64,000 nucleotides of DNA from Acidobacteriota bacterium (GCA_013140775.1 JABFSA010000014.1:25074-89073); one strand, 5' to 3'; counted from the stretch's first letter, positions 44,445 through 55,252 are shown. Notes: generated by a model from the sequence alone, not told the origin. Translations and numbers: made by a program.

Positions 44445-45305
44445 ATGCTTCGAGCTGTTCCGGACCGCTGGTCCATTCCCTCTCTCGTCGTTGTGTGCCT
44501 GGCGCTGACAGTCCCCGCTGCGGCGCAGCAGCGGCCACTCCTCACTGAAGACCCTGATCCTGTCGGCGAAGGCAAGATGCTCATCGAAGCGGGCATCGAG
44601 CACACACGGTCGCAGCGGTACTCCGTATCAGGTCTCGAAGGGACCCTCTTGCGTGGACCGCTCCTCGGAATCAGCACTGGCGTCGGATCGTCGGCGGAGC
44701 TTCAGCTGGACGGTCTTTCATGGAGTCGTCTGGCTATTCGGGAGCGCTTCAACGCGCCACTCTCCTCCCTCGTGACCGCTCAAGGCGAGAGCACGTCGAG
44801 CGTCGAAGACCTCGTGCTTGGAACCAAAGTACGACTCCTTCGCGAAACGAGCAGCAGGCCCTCACTCGGGCTGCGCTTTGCGACAAAGCTCCCGAACGCG
44901 GGCAACGAAAAGGGTCTCGGACTCGACACGATGGACTTCTTTCAGTCGCTCCTCGTCGCCAAGTCGATCGCGTCCACCCGTTTCGTCGGGAATGTCGGCA
45001 TGGCGATCCTGTCCGATCCCACTCGAGGCGACAGGCAGAACGATGTCCTGACCTACGGCTTCTCCGTCGTCCAGAGCTTCACGTCGTTTGCGGTTGCCGG
45101 CGACGTCAACGGGTGGGTCAGCACGCGCGCGGGAGTGCCGCCACCTGGTACCGAGACACGCGGTACCGCCACGATCGGGGTTCGTTATCCGGTTGGTCCG
45201 GTTCGATTGGATGGCGGATTCTTCACCGGCCTCACCAGTGACGACGATCGCAAGGGGATCAAAGGCGGGCTCACCTGGACGTTCGAGAGTTTCCTGGGCG
45301 AGTGA
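44445..45305 (+). CDS. Putative outer-membrane beta-barrel protein
   Basis: The protein has 286 residues from the ATG at 44445, where a signal peptide begins (SLVVVCLALTVPAAAQ). The frame continues upstream to 44319 without a better start. The mature part starts PLLTEDPDPVGEGKMLIEAG and continues as alternating beta-strands (YSVSGLEGTLLRGPLLGIST, SAELQLDGLSW, LRFATKLPN, FVGNVGMAILSDP, GTATIGVRYPVGPVRLDGGF). The ETEDADP-like N-terminus and strand pattern resemble uncharacterised transporter-like barrel proteins. I do not recognise a named family. No ribosome site is obvious. Confidence 0.5.
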   Translation: MLRAVPDRWSIPSLVVVCLALTVPAAAQQRPLLTEDPDPVGEGKMLIEAGIEHTRSQRYSVSGLEGTLLRGPLLGISTGVGSSAELQLDGLSWSRLAIRERFNAPLSSLVTAQGESTSSVEDLVLGTKVRLLRETSSRPSLGLRFATKLPNAGNEKGLGLDTMDFFQSLLVAKSIASTRFVGNVGMAILSDPTRGDRQNDVLTYGFSVVQSFTSFAVAGDVNGWVSTRAGVPPPGTETRGTATIGVRYPVGPVRLDGGFFTGLTSDDDRKGIKGGLTWTFESFLGE

Positions 45306-45310
45306 ACAAG

Positions 45311-45335
45311 GCTCGGCTGAAGCCGAGCACTACGA
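45311..45335 (+). repeat. REP-like palindrome, copy 4
   Basis: GCTCGGCT, GA, AGCCGAGC then ACTACGA, in the gap between the convergent barrel and SDR genes. Both stem arms differ from copies 1 and 3, but still pair. Confidence 0.7.
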
Positions 45336-45348
45336 CAGAAGAAAGCCG

Positions 45349-46914
45349 CTACCAGTCGGTCGGTTGATAGTCCTTCAGGAACTTTCCCCAGATGTGGGTA
45401 CCGGTGTTGAACCCGCTGATGATCGGATCGACGATGCGCGCTGCGCCGTCGATGATGTCGAGGGGCGGGTGGAAGCGCTGCTCCACGACCTTGCGCGCCG
45501 CGATCTCGGCGGGATCCTCGTCGGTGACCCACCCGGTATCCACACTGTTCATGTGAATCCCGTCGTTGTAGTAGTCGGTGGCGGCGGTGCGCGTCATCAT
45601 GTTCAACGCAGCCTTCGCCATGTTCGTGTGCGGATGTCTCGTCGTCTTGAAGTTCCGATAGAACTGCCCTTCGACAGCTGAGACATTCACGATGTGTTTG
45701 TCGCGCTCTGGCGTGCGGGTCATCAGCGGCTTCAGGCGAGCGTTGAGGATAAAGGGCGCGACGGCATTCACGAGCTGCACCTCGAGCAGTTCCACCGTTG
45801 ACACCTCGGCCAGCAGAAGACGCCACGAGTTTCGATCCCGCAGGTCGATCTGCTGGAGGTCCTGATCGAGCCGGCCCTCGGGGAAGAGTGCGCTCTGTGC
45901 CTCCTGTTCCTCTGGCAACAGCGCGACCTGCGAGAGCTGCGCTGCATGCGTCAGACCGGCTACGTCGGCAAGTCGCGTGACCTGCTGTGGTGATGCGGAC
46001 GAGGCCTCGGGCAGCATGTGATATCCACGCAGGCCCTCGTAGGTACCAAGCAGCTTTCGGGCGTGATCCGGCAGGTCTTTCAGAGCCGCTGTCTCGCCTT
46101 CCATCATGTGCGCGTAGAACTCGGGCGGACGCCGCACGGTCTGGCACGCGTTGTTGACGATGATGTCGAGCCGGCTTCGCGTGGCCAGCAGCTCGCGGCA
46201 AAACGCCTCGACGCTCGGCGTGTGCCGCAGGTCGAGGCCGAAGATCTCGAGACGATCGCGCCACTCCTCGAAGTCAGGCTCCTCTGCGTATCGAGCCGCC
46301 GAGTTCCTCGGGAAGCGCGTGGTGACGATCAACTGTGCGCCCGAGCGAAGCAGCTTCAACCCGGTCTGGTAGCCGATCTTGACGCGCCCGCCCGTCAGCA
46401 GCGCCACGCGTCCGCGCAGATCCGCCAGCTCCGTGCGCTTGGCAAAATTGAACTGCGCGCAGCCAGGACATAACTGGTCGTAGAAGTGATGAACGACTGA
46501 GAACTGCTCCTTGCAGACGTAGCAGTGCTGGGGCACGGTGTATTCCCGTGCGGCCTCGTCGGCGTGGACATCTTCGGGCTCGAAGTTTCGCGGTGGAAAC
46601 ACGTTCGGTGTGTTGAAGACCGCCTTCCGTCGAAGCGTCCGTATGCCGGTTTCCTGCAGGACGCTTTCCTCACGCCTGACCCGCTCGACCCGCTCCAGAC
46701 GGGCGTTGGCCTTCAGCTGACGGCGTCTCGTCCGACCGTCGGGCGCGTTCACCCTCGTGACGGCCTTCAGCAGTCTTTTCCTGTCCTCTTCGGGCACCTC
46801 TTCGAGCAGGCGACGGTTGGCGACGATCGTCTCCAGCAGATCGATGGCGTCGCGTAACCGCTCGCGGAGGGTGGTCAGATCGGTCACGGCGGGCGGGGCT
46901 TCGGACGGGGACAT
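45349..46914 (-). CDS. Short-chain dehydrogenase-like protein with N-terminal zinc ribbon
   Basis: The 521-residue protein has a helical N-terminus (about 1-100) and a zinc ribbon CYVC...CPGC (Cys131, Cys134, Cys149, Cys152). A Rossmann domain begins [17 protein letters not shown], a TGGxxxxG variant of the SDR cofactor loop, and [10 protein letters not shown] follows. The catalytic YxxxK is replaced: the segment [13 protein letters not shown] then [14 protein letters not shown] has Thr where Tyr is expected, four residues before the Lys. A large insertion with [17 protein letters not shown] splits the domain. I recognise the [14 protein letters not shown] form from a little-studied SDR group. 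Oxidoreductase chemistry is uncertain. The ribosome site is weak. Confidence 0.78.
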   Translation of the reverse strand: MSPSEAPPAVTDLTTLRERLRDAIDLLETIVANRRLLEEVPEEDRKRLLKAVTRVNAPDGRTRRRQLKANARLERVERVRREESVLQETGIRTLRRKAVFNTPNVFPPRNFEPEDVHADEAAREYTVPQHCYVCKEQFSVVHHFYDQLCPGCAQFNFAKRTELADLRGRVALLTGGRVKIGYQTGLKLLRSGAQLIVTTRFPRNSAARYAEEPDFEEWRDRLEIFGLDLRHTPSVEAFCRELLATRSRLDIIVNNACQTVRRPPEFYAHMMEGETAALKDLPDHARKLLGTYEGLRGYHMLPEASSASPQQVTRLADVAGLTHAAQLSQVALLPEEQEAQSALFPEGRLDQDLQQIDLRDRNSWRLLLAEVSTVELLEVQLVNAVAPFILNARLKPLMTRTPERDKHIVNVSAVEGQFYRNFKTTRHPHTNMAKAALNMMTRTAATDYYNDGIHMNSVDTGWVTDEDPAEIAARKVVEQRFHPPLDIIDGAARIVDPIISGFNTGTHIWGKFLKDYQPTDW

Positions 46915-47027
46915 CCTCACGAGGGTAGCGTACGGACCGCGCGACCGGGGAGATCGCACTCCTGGAAACTGTCGGGCGGCGGCTGGAGCACGCAGCGAGC
47001 AGTAATTACCTGACGCACCAGGGAGCG

Positions 47028-49364
47028 ATGATCCAGCACCCTGCGTCCGAGGCACTCAGGGCCGAAGCACGAAGTATCCTATTGGCACAACCGTTGCTCA
47101 TTTCCCGTCAAAACGTGCGATTCCCCAACCTCCCAACCCGTCGCCACATCGAGGATTTTGCCAGGACCAACCCCCGCACGTTCTACGGGGGCGTGCTGGC
47201 GCTCTTCAGCGTATCGCTCGCCACAGGCTTCCTGACATGGTCGCTGCTGTCGGCGTTCCAGGGCCTGCCAGACGGCGAGGTTGTGCGGGCGGCGGGCTCG
47301 ATGAATCGCGCGACCACCATCCTGGACGTGCAGGGCAGACACGCGTTCACCATCTTCAAGGAACAGCGGCTCCACGTCCCTCTCGCACAGGTGTCGCCAC
47401 ACCTCGTCAACGCGACGCTGGCCATTGAGGATCAGCGGTTCTACGACCATTCGGGCATCGACGTCATCCGCATCGCCGGCGCAGCGGTGAACAACGTCAT
47501 CAAGTGGCGGGCGGATCAGGGCGCGAGCACCATCACCCAGCAGGTGGCCCGGCTGACGTTTCTCAAGCCGGAGAAGACACTCCGCCGCAAGCTGCAGGAA
47601 GCCATCCTCGCCGTGCGTCTCGAACGCGCCTTCACCAAAGACCAGATCCTCGAGCTCTATTTCAACAAGGCCTATTTCGGCGACGGCCTCTACGGCGTCG
47701 AGGCGGCCTCGCTCGGGTATCTCGGGAAGCACGCGTCCGACCTGAATGTGGCAGAGGCGGCGCTCATCGCGGGCCTCGTGAAGTCACCCTCGACCTACGC
47801 GCTTTCCACAGACGCGACACGCGCGACGACGAGACGGAACGTCGTGCTTGGAGCCATGCGCGGCGCAGGCATGATCGACGAAGCAACGCTTGTGTCCGCG
47901 GTGCAGAGTGAAGTCCAGGTGGACGACTCCCTTCGCCGTGAGGACGCCGTCGGTCAGTACTTCAAAGAAGAAGTCCGTCAGCAGCTCGTTGACTGGTTCG
48001 GCTGGGACCGTGTCTATCGCGAAGGCTTGAAGGTCGAGACCACACTCGATCTCGACATGCAGAAGGCCGCCGAGGCCGAGGTCGCGCGCGCGCTCGCTGA
48101 TATCGAAAAGCTTCAGGCACGGCGTCGTCGTCCGGCGCCGACAAATGAGCCGCTGCAGGCGGCACTCGTCGCGCTCGACCCGGCGACTGGCGAGGTTCGG
48201 GCCATGGTGGGGGGACGCGGATTCGAGGAGAGCCGCTTCAACCGCGCGACACAGTCGAAGCGGCAGCCGGGATCGGCGTTCAAGCCGTTCGTCTATGCGG
48301 CCGCACTCGAAGCGGGCTACACACCCGCCACGCTGATTTCCGGGTTGGCCGACCCGATCATGACGTTCCAGGGTGCATGGCTGCCGTCTGACGATCACGT
48401 GGATGGCGACGCCATCACGATGCGCGCGGCCCTGCGAACGTCGAGTAATCGCGCTGCGGTACAGATGCTCCAAACCATCGGCGTGCCGGCAGCCGCTCGA
48501 TACGCGGAGAGTCTGGGCCTTGGCGCGATGCCACAAGTGCCGTCGCTGGCGCTGGGTTCCGGCGAGGTCACCCTCCAGGCACTGACGTCAGCGTTCGGCG
48601 CGTTCGCCAACCGAGGCGAGCTTGCGGCGCCATCGCTGATTCGTCGAGTGACGTCCAACGAAGGTGAAGTGCTCTACGAATCGCACGTGACACTGACCCA
48701 CGCGGTGAGCCCGAGTACCGCCTTCCTCATCACCTCGATGATGCAGGACGTCGTCAACGCCGGTACTGCCGCCCAGATTCGTCAGATGGGATTCCACTTA
48801 CCCGCCGCCGGAAAAACCGGTACCACCAGTGAGTATCGCGATGCGTGGTTCGTCGGGTACACGACGAAGCTGGTGACGGGTGTCTGGGTGGGATACGACA
48901 AGCCGCGCACGATCGTGCCAGGTGGCTATGCCGCGCAGATCGCGGTACCCATGTGGACGCGCTTCATGCTCTCGGCCACGAAAGATGACAAGAGCGAGTG
49001 GTTCGGTGCGCCGTCAGACGTGATCGGTGTAGAAGTGGACCGCGCCACCGGACGACGCGCGACGGATGCGTGCCGTCAAACCGGTCAGGTGTCCGTCGAG
49101 TATTTTGCGAAAGGCACAGAGCCAATCGACATGTGCCCGCTGCACAGGTTTGGCGGGCTGCAGGCGCTGGCGATGGCGCCTCGTGTGCCAGCCGCCGTCG
49201 TGGCATCCAACGCCGTGACATACGAGCAGGCATCGGCAACCGAGCCTGCTGAAGCCAAGGTCGCGACAGCCGCCGTACCAGCTGCCGTACAGGCCGCACC
49301 CGCCCCCGCCAAGAAGCGCGGCTTCTGGTCGCGGGTGTTTGGCAAAGGCGACGACAAGAAATAG
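47028..49364 (+). CDS. Bifunctional penicillin-binding protein 1A
   Basis: The 778-residue protein has a cytoplasmic N-terminus and one membrane helix (about 52-75). The GT51 glycosyltransferase domain has [13 protein letters not shown] near residue 137, [12 protein letters not shown] and [15 protein letters not shown]. The transpeptidase domain has [10 protein letters not shown] with the nucleophile Ser near 416, TSSN near 472 and AAGKTGTT near 596. A Pro/Ala-rich tail ends [17 protein letters not shown]. It polymerises and cross-links peptidoglycan at the outer face of the inner membrane. The start is the only plausible one. It is divergent from the SDR gene with a 113-base gap. Confidence 0.95.
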   Translation: MIQHPASEALRAEARSILLAQPLLISRQNVRFPNLPTRRHIEDFARTNPRTFYGGVLALFSVSLATGFLTWSLLSAFQGLPDGEVVRAAGSMNRATTILDVQGRHAFTIFKEQRLHVPLAQVSPHLVNATLAIEDQRFYDHSGIDVIRIAGAAVNNVIKWRADQGASTITQQVARLTFLKPEKTLRRKLQEAILAVRLERAFTKDQILELYFNKAYFGDGLYGVEAASLGYLGKHASDLNVAEAALIAGLVKSPSTYALSTDATRATTRRNVVLGAMRGAGMIDEATLVSAVQSEVQVDDSLRREDAVGQYFKEEVRQQLVDWFGWDRVYREGLKVETTLDLDMQKAAEAEVARALADIEKLQARRRRPAPTNEPLQAALVALDPATGEVRAMVGGRGFEESRFNRATQSKRQPGSAFKPFVYAAALEAGYTPATLISGLADPIMTFQGAWLPSDDHVDGDAITMRAALRTSSNRAAVQMLQTIGVPAAARYAESLGLGAMPQVPSLALGSGEVTLQALTSAFGAFANRGELAAPSLIRRVTSNEGEVLYESHVTLTHAVSPSTAFLITSMMQDVVNAGTAAQIRQMGFHLPAAGKTGTTSEYRDAWFVGYTTKLVTGVWVGYDKPRTIVPGGYAAQIAVPMWTRFMLSATKDDKSEWFGAPSDVIGVEVDRATGRRATDACRQTGQVSVEYFAKGTEPIDMCPLHRFGGLQALAMAPRVPAAVVASNAVTYEQASATEPAEAKVATAAVPAAVQAAPAPAKKRGFWSRVFGKGDDKK

Positions 49365-49419
49365 CCGGTCACGCATTCTTACCCGCGGCGCGGGCACGCG
49401 GGTTGCAATTCTCTCAAGC

Positions 49420-50760
49420 ATGAGACGCGGACTCTCCCGAACCGCGCTGACATGCCTCCTCGCCTGCGCGCTGGTCGTCATTACCTCCTCTCGCCACGTG
49501 GCTGCCTACTCCGTGCTGGCACACGAAGCTGCTGTGGATGCGCTGTGGACCGACACGATCGCACCGTTGCTCAAGCAGCGGTTTCCACAGATATCCCCTG
49601 AAGACCTGCTGAAAGCTCGTGCCTACGCGTACGGCGGAGCCGTCATTCAGGACCTGGGATACTTCCCGTTCGGCAGTCCGCTGTTCACGAATCTCGTGCA
49701 CTACGTGCGATCGGGCGCCTTCGTAGAGGCGCTGCTTCGCGATGCCCGCGACGTCAACGAACTCGCGTTTGCGATTGGCGCCCTCGCCCACTACGCCAGC
49801 GACAATTCAGGCCATCCGCACGCCGTCAACCGCGTGATCCCGCTGATGTATCCCAAGATACAGGCCCGCTATGGCGACGAGGTGCTCTACGTGAACGCGA
49901 AGGCGCAGCACGTGATGGTCGAGTTTGCCTTCGACGTGTCACAGGTGGCCCAGGGCGCATATGTCGCCACGGCGTATCACGACTTCATCGGGTTCGAGGT
50001 CGCCGAGCGCGTGCTGAATCAGGCGTTTCTCGAAACCTACGGCCTCGAAGCGAAGGACCTGTTTCTCGATCAGGATCTGGCGATTGGCACCTATCGACGT
50101 GCAGTGGGCAAGACAATCCCGCAGCTGACCGAACTCGCATGGCGCGAAAAGCAGGATGAGATCCTCGAACGGAACCCGAAGATTGAGCGCTCCGCGTTCG
50201 TCTATGCGTTGTCGCCACGCGACTACGACCAGACGTTCGGTACGAAGTACCGCAAGCCGGGTTTCTTTGCCCGATTTCTCATCTTCGTGGCGAAGGTCGT
50301 TCCGAAGATCGGCCCGTTCCGCCCACTGGCGTTCGAGCCGCTGACGGCGGATGCGGAACAGCTGTTTCTGGAGAGCCTCAAGGCCTCACGCGACGCGTAT
50401 CGTCAATCACTGGTGGCGTTGAGGGCCGGGCGACTGAACCTGAGGGACACGGACTTCGACACCGGAGAACTATCGGGGCGCAGCGAGAATCCGCTGGCCG
50501 ACGAGACGTACGCGGAACTGCTCGGCAAACTGTCCGACAGTAACTTCGCCGGCGTCTCCACCGAATTGCGGGCCGAACTCAACCGTTATTACGCCGCTCC
50601 CAGGAGCGCTCAGACGATGGACCGCAAGAGGCGTAAGCAGCACGAAGAAGCGTTACGGCACCTCACCGCGCTCAATTCCGGTCCGGGTGCCACCGCCTGC
50701 GCACAGTGCGCGGAACAGCTCAAGCGTGGACCCGAGACTGAACAGGCAAGCAAACGGTAA
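49420..50760 (+). CDS. Exported zinc-dependent phospholipase C-like protein
   Basis: The protein has 446 residues from the ATG at 49420, which begins a signal peptide (LLACALVVITSSRHVAA). The mature part opens YSVLAHEAAVDALWTDTI and holds the all-helical zinc-dependent phospholipase C / S1-P1 nuclease fold, with HEA near the N-terminus, GALAHYASDNSGHPHAVN as the metal-rich helix pair, and NAKAQHVMVEFAFD and ATAYHDFIGF. The C-terminal half is a long unassigned helical region with a CAQC pair near the end. It starts 55 bases after PBP1A. Its 3' end overlaps the convergent kinase gene by 41 bases. Confidence 0.8.
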   Translation: MRRGLSRTALTCLLACALVVITSSRHVAAYSVLAHEAAVDALWTDTIAPLLKQRFPQISPEDLLKARAYAYGGAVIQDLGYFPFGSPLFTNLVHYVRSGAFVEALLRDARDVNELAFAIGALAHYASDNSGHPHAVNRVIPLMYPKIQARYGDEVLYVNAKAQHVMVEFAFDVSQVAQGAYVATAYHDFIGFEVAERVLNQAFLETYGLEAKDLFLDQDLAIGTYRRAVGKTIPQLTELAWREKQDEILERNPKIERSAFVYALSPRDYDQTFGTKYRKPGFFARFLIFVAKVVPKIGPFRPLAFEPLTADAEQLFLESLKASRDAYRQSLVALRAGRLNLRDTDFDTGELSGRSENPLADETYAELLGKLSDSNFAGVSTELRAELNRYYAAPRSAQTMDRKRRKQHEEALRHLTALNSGPGATACAQCAEQLKRGPETEQASKR

Positions 50761-52787
50761 AGACCGACCCGCCACCGGGCCGGTTGGCGGCCGTGATTGT
50801 CCCGCCATGTTGTTCCACGATCTGTCGCGCGATGGACAAGCCGAGTCCCAATCCGGTGGCGCGCGGCGACAGCTCATCGGCCTGACGGAACGGGTCGAAG
50901 ATGTGCGGTAAGAATGCGGGATCGATACCAGGGCCGTCGTCTTCAACGGCGAGGCTGACGGTTTCGGCCTCAGCCGTGACCACGAGCCGCACGCGACCTC
51001 CGTCCCTTCCGAATGTCACAGCATTGGAAAGTAGATTCCAGAGCACCTGCTGAAGACGTTTCGTGTCGGCCACAAGGTGCACTGCGTCGTCCGGCAGCTG
51101 AGTGTCGATCGTCACGTTTCGTGCGGCCGCTTCCCCACCTACCGTCTCGACGACTCCTTCAACGAGCGCCGGCACGTCTACGGCGTCCAGATGCAGTTGC
51201 AGCCGGCCTCTCGAGAGTCGTGAGGCGTCCATGAGGTCGGAGACCAATCTCGCCTGACTCGTCAGGTTGCGGCAGATGGCATCGGTGGCCTTCGCGGCTC
51301 TGGGGTCCCCCGGTGGTAACGCGTAGCGTATGTGCCCACCCGAGGGCGGCGTTCAGCGGCGTGCGGATCTCGTGTGACAGCGCCGCGAGAAAGGTGTCCT
51401 TGGCGCGATTCACCTCCTCCGCCTCATGGCGCGCTGCCTGTTCGAGGATGAGGGCGGCTCGCGCCTCCTCGTCCTTCTTTCTCTCCGTGATGTCGTGGCC
51501 AATGCCGCTCATCCGCGTCGGGCGTCCGTCAGCGTCCATGACGACGTGGCCCGCGGCGTAGAGCACACGAATCTGGCCGTCGGGCCGTACGATTCGATGC
51601 TCGAACGTGAAGGCTCGGCCGTCCGCCAGCCCATGCCGCACCACGGCATTGACTCTCTCGCGATCCTCTGGATGAACGCGACCCATGAACGCTTCATACC
51701 CGGTGACGTCGGACGGGCTCAAACCGTAAATCCGGTACATCTCCTCCGACCACCACAGCGCATTCGATGCGACATCCCACTCCCAGCTGCCCACGTGCGC
51801 GACCTGCTGCGCTTCAAGAAGGCGGTCGTTCACCTTCATCAATTGCTCGGTCCTCTCTGCCACGCGCGCCTCGAGCGCGTGATTCAGCGACCGCAACTCG
51901 GCTTCACTGGTGCGGCGTCTCTTTACCTCCGCTGCCACCGACAGCATCATCGTGTCGGTCACCCCAATGAACGCCTGCAGGAGCAACAGCGACTCATTGG
52001 GATTGCTTCGCGCGAACGGACCGAAGCCCCGAAGCGTGCCTTCGGTCGCAATCACGGCAACCACCGCAGCTGACGTCGCCGTTTCACGCACACCGAACCT
52101 GAAGGCGCTCCACAAGAGAACAGGAATCAGCAAGAACCTGAGGGGATAGGTACTGCTTGGGGCGGCCCCGAACAGTCCCCATGAGACCACGACCACGCTC
52201 ACCGCGAGGGCCAGGAGCTCAATGAGCCGACGCCCGTTCCATTCCACGGCGAAGGGTGGCTTCCACAGAAGCAACAGCGGTGTCACGACAACGGCGCCGA
52301 CCGCGTCCCCGAGCCACCACGTCAGCCAGATCGAAATCGTGTCGTCCACCGGCGCGAGACCGACGGTGGTGAGCGTGGCAACCCCGACGGTCGCCGCGAT
52401 GGCCGTCGAGACCATCACTGCCAGCGAGAATTTCAGGATGTCTGGTGTGCGGTCGAAGGCTGACAGACCGCGCGCGAACCTCTGGATCAGCCTGACGCCG
52501 ACGAGCGCTTCAAGCGTGTTGCCGGCGGCGATGGCGACCGACGCCACCAGAACGCCAGAGGTGCTGAGATTGACGAGGAACGCGCCGATGGCCACGATTG
52601 GCCAGGCTTGCCGCCCGAGGAGCAGGAGTGCAGCGAGTGCAATCCCCGTGGGTGGCCAGACCGCGCTGGTACTGGCGTTGACGAAGGCAAGGGAGAGCCC
52701 GAGCCGTCCGGCCGCGTAGTACAGGGCCGTGAAGAGACCCATCCACACGAGGTCAAGCCTGCGCACCCGGACCACGGTGCGCAGCAT
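50720..52787 (-). pseudogene. MASE1-PAS-histidine kinase gene with a frameshift in a G run
   Basis: Frame one (52787 down to about 51310) encodes a MASE1 membrane sensor (eight or so helices), a coiled coil, a PAS domain (VHPEDRERVNAVVRHG, ITERKKDEEAR) and the start of HisKA with FLAALSHEIRTPLNAALGW. Frame two continues RAAKATDAICRNLTSQARLV and carries the HATPase domain (NLLSNAVTFG, VEDDGPGIDP, GLGLGLSIARQIVEQHGG). The switch falls at five G on the coding strand (51307-51311); removing one G restores the kinase. Without correction the first product ends soon after the phosphoacceptor helix and has no ATPase domain. It may be a true lesion, slippage or an assembly error. Confidence 0.8.
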
Positions 52788-52852
52788 GTTAATTCATCCA
52801 GCATCGACCAGGAATCGCCACGACGAGCGGCGAGGTCGTGCGAGCAATCCGC

Positions 52853-53374
52853 TTACCGCGCGGCGGTGGCTGGTTTCACGACGCAGGCCGTTCCGCCCGC
52901 GACTTCACGAATCGACGTCGCCTCGAACTCGGACAGGTCGATCGTGCCACGCGATGTCGGGTTGCGGCCCGGAAGCGCGAGACCACCCTCACCGGATTCA
53001 CCACCGGCGTCGATGCGACCGGATACTTCGACGCGCTTGCCGACAAGCCCCTTCAACTGTCCATCCGGTAGGCCCTCGACGTTGTACATTCTTCCGCCGG
53101 TACCTGCCTCCGGCCCCGGTGCGGACGAGCCCTGGCCCACCACCCTGGCATCAGCAATGGTGTAGCCCTCGAGCCCCCCGGGCTTCTCCGCGAGGTTCGG
53201 TGCTCGGCCGGGCATGTCCCCCTTGCGATAGAGGCAACCCGAAAGCATGACAGCCGTCTGCGTAGCCGGAACCGCACGCTGGCTTGCGCCGGCTGGAACC
53301 GGGGCCTGTCCCGCTGCTGCGCTCAAGGCGGCACACAGGCATGTCGCAATTCCTGTGGCGATAACTGTGTTCAT
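52853..53374 (-). CDS. Exported protein of unknown function
   Basis: The 173-residue protein starts at the ATG ending at 53374, behind AGGAAGG. The signal peptide ends ALSAAAGQ. The mature chain includes VMLSGCLYRKGDMPG, YTIADARVV, MYNVEGLPDGQLKGLVGKRV, EVSGRIDA and a final IDLSEFEATSIREVAGGTAC. Two cysteines may pair. The SGCL opening and GxRVEVSGRI strand recall small OB-fold-like secreted proteins common in Vicinamibacteria, where a one-cysteine LxGC motif begins the domain. I do not recognise a named family. It lies 65 bases upstream of the MASE1 kinase on the same strand. Confidence 0.6.
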   Translation of the reverse strand: MNTVIATGIATCLCAALSAAAGQAPVPAGASQRAVPATQTAVMLSGCLYRKGDMPGRAPNLAEKPGGLEGYTIADARVVGQGSSAPGPEAGTGGRMYNVEGLPDGQLKGLVGKRVEVSGRIDAGGESGEGGLALPGRNPTSRGTIDLSEFEATSIREVAGGTACVVKPATAAR

Positions 53375-53538
53375 GTGTTCATACCTTCCTGAGTCGCTGG
53401 CCATGTGTCAGCTCTGCTGTCGTCAGCCCAAAGGAGCAAGTCACGTACCGAAGCAGAAACCTCCAGGTTTCGGTCGTGCGTGGGCCAGAGGCTCGAGGCG
53501 GCATGCTTCGTGAAACGAAGAAGCCGGGGGAATCTCGT

Positions 53539-54120
53539 ATGCTGCACTACACACAGAAACTGAGCCTCGCGTTCGCTGCGACAACCTTGCTGTTCGGATC
53601 CTTGGCGACAGGACAAACGCTGGGTATCAAGGAAGACTTCACCGCGGTTGCGATCGTGAACAACAACCTCGGCAGCGGCGCGGGCACGGTGCTGCTGAGC
53701 GTGACGCGCTGGTCAACCGACGAGGAGCGCAACCGTCTGGTAGATACCCTGCTGAAGAAGGGGCCTGACGCACTGCTGGATGTGCTTCACGACAATCGAT
53801 CGACGGGTACGATCCGAACGCCTGATTCGCTCGGATACGACCTGCGGTTCGCACATCAGACAGCCACGGCTGACGGAGGCCGCCGCATCGTGATCGCCAC
53901 CGATCGTCCGATTGGCTTCTGGGAAGCCACGCGCCAGCCGCGGACGATTGACTACCCGTTCACGGTGATTCAGATGGAGTTCGGACCGGAGGGCAAGGGG
54001 AAGGGAACACTCTCCTACTTCACCAAGATCACGGCCCGCAACAACGTCATCGAGCTTGAGAACTTTGCGACGTCGCCGGTGATGCTGACCGAGATCACCG
54101 CCAAGCCACACGACGACTAG
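53539..54120 (+). CDS. Exported protein of unknown function
   Basis: The protein has 193 residues from the ATG at 53539, with a signal peptide (LSLAFAATTLLFGSLATG). The frame is open to 53476. The body has conserved-looking strands VAIVNNNLGSGAGTVLLSVT, a helix RNRLVDTLLKKGPDALLDVL, then GYDLRFAHQTATADGGRRIV, PIGFWEATRQPRTIDYPFTV and MEFGPEGKGKGTLSYFTKIT. The pattern occurs in many acidobacterial genomes without an assigned function. It is followed by the convergent Ku gene after 49 bases. Confidence 0.6.
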   Translation: MLHYTQKLSLAFAATTLLFGSLATGQTLGIKEDFTAVAIVNNNLGSGAGTVLLSVTRWSTDEERNRLVDTLLKKGPDALLDVLHDNRSTGTIRTPDSLGYDLRFAHQTATADGGRRIVIATDRPIGFWEATRQPRTIDYPFTVIQMEFGPEGKGKGTLSYFTKITARNNVIELENFATSPVMLTEITAKPHDD

Positions 54121-54169
54121 CGGACGACAGCGATAGTGAGGCCGCACGTTGCCCGGCGTGCGGCTCACA

Positions 54170-55045
54170 TCACGCGGCCTTGCGCTTCCGTATACGCCTC
54201 GTGGGCGCAGTGGGTTGGCCAGCCGGCTCCCGCGTCGCTCGAACCGGACGCGCACGTGATGCGGGCCGTTCTTCTCTACCTGACTTGACCGCCGCGAGGC
54301 TCTGCCGCAATCGCTCCGCGAGATCGACGACGTTGGTGGGCCGGCGCGCGGGTGCAAGGCCTTTGGCGCGTCTGACACCGTGCGCTTTGGCATCGATCAC
54401 CTTCATCAGCGATCGCACGTAGTCGTCAGAATAGCGCGTGGGATCCCAGTCGCTCTTCAGCCCTTCGATCAGCTGAATCGCGAGCCCGAGCTCCTTCGAT
54501 GAAGCAGATGATGCGCGTCCCTTTTCCTCGGCCACCAGATCGTCATGAAACCGCAGGGTGCTGAGCATCAGCTGACCGTTCATGCCTCGCACCGCGGCAA
54601 GATGCTGGCGCTCTCGCATGACGTACTTCGCGATCCCGGCCCGTCCACTCTTTTCGAGCGCGGCCACGAGGAGCGCATACGTGCTTTCTCCGCCGTTGCT
54701 CGGGACCGTGACGTACGGCGTGTCCCAGTACCGTGCGTCGATGTCCTTCACGGGAACGAAATCCCGGATGTCGATGCTCCGGCTGCGCTCGACCGCGGCG
54801 GTCTTGAAATCGTCCTCGGTCACCGCGATGAACGAACCCGGTTCCACCTCGTAGCCCTTCACCAGGTCGTCCCAGGCGACCGCCTGGCCGTCCTTCTGGC
54901 AGACCCGCTCCATCGAGATTGGTGACAGGTCCTTGCGATGGAGCAGCCTGAAGCGGGGGCGGCGATCCCGAACCGCTGTGTGCAGCTCGATCGGGACGTT
55001 CACGAGGCCGAATGTGATGTAACCCTTCCACAGCGATCGAGCCAT
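54170..55045 (-). CDS. ku: Ku-family DNA end-binding protein
   Basis: The protein has 291 residues from the ATG ending at 55045, with AAGGAG eight bases upstream. The bacterial Ku core is clear: MARSLWKGYITFGLVNVPIE, RFRLLHRKDLSPISMERVC, DLVKGYEVEPGSFIAVTEDD, the beta-barrel region and RGMNGQLMLSTLRFHDDL. A basic Arg/Pro/Lys-rich C-terminal extension ends TRRIRKRKAA and probably contributes DNA binding. Homodimeric Ku rings protect double-strand ends and recruit LigD for non-homologous end joining. No ligase D is in the window. Length fits the family. Confidence 0.95.
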   Translation of the reverse strand: MARSLWKGYITFGLVNVPIELHTAVRDRRPRFRLLHRKDLSPISMERVCQKDGQAVAWDDLVKGYEVEPGSFIAVTEDDFKTAAVERSRSIDIRDFVPVKDIDARYWDTPYVTVPSNGGESTYALLVAALEKSGRAGIAKYVMRERQHLAAVRGMNGQLMLSTLRFHDDLVAEEKGRASSASSKELGLAIQLIEGLKSDWDPTRYSDDYVRSLMKVIDAKAHGVRRAKGLAPARRPTNVVDLAERLRQSLAAVKSGREERPASRARPVRATREPAGQPTAPTRRIRKRKAA

Positions 55046-55252
55046 CAAGTCACTCCTTGTGCGCCCACGTGTCTTCACCAGGTAAAGCGTACAAACCGGC
55101 GCCTGAGTTTGCGCGGACCGCTCCCCGCAGTGCGCCTGCTCTGGCGCTGACCTCGCGCCACTCCCGAACGTGCAAGAGTGCAGCGACAGGCGCGGTCCAC
55201 CAATAGCAGCGCAAGCGACATGCCAGCAGCGATCGGGATAGGCGCGTGACCG

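Noticed and set aside
54170..55045. Ku as part of a local defence island
   Set aside because: No ligase D, nuclease, restriction or toxin genes accompany it; ordinary end-joining is the simpler reading.
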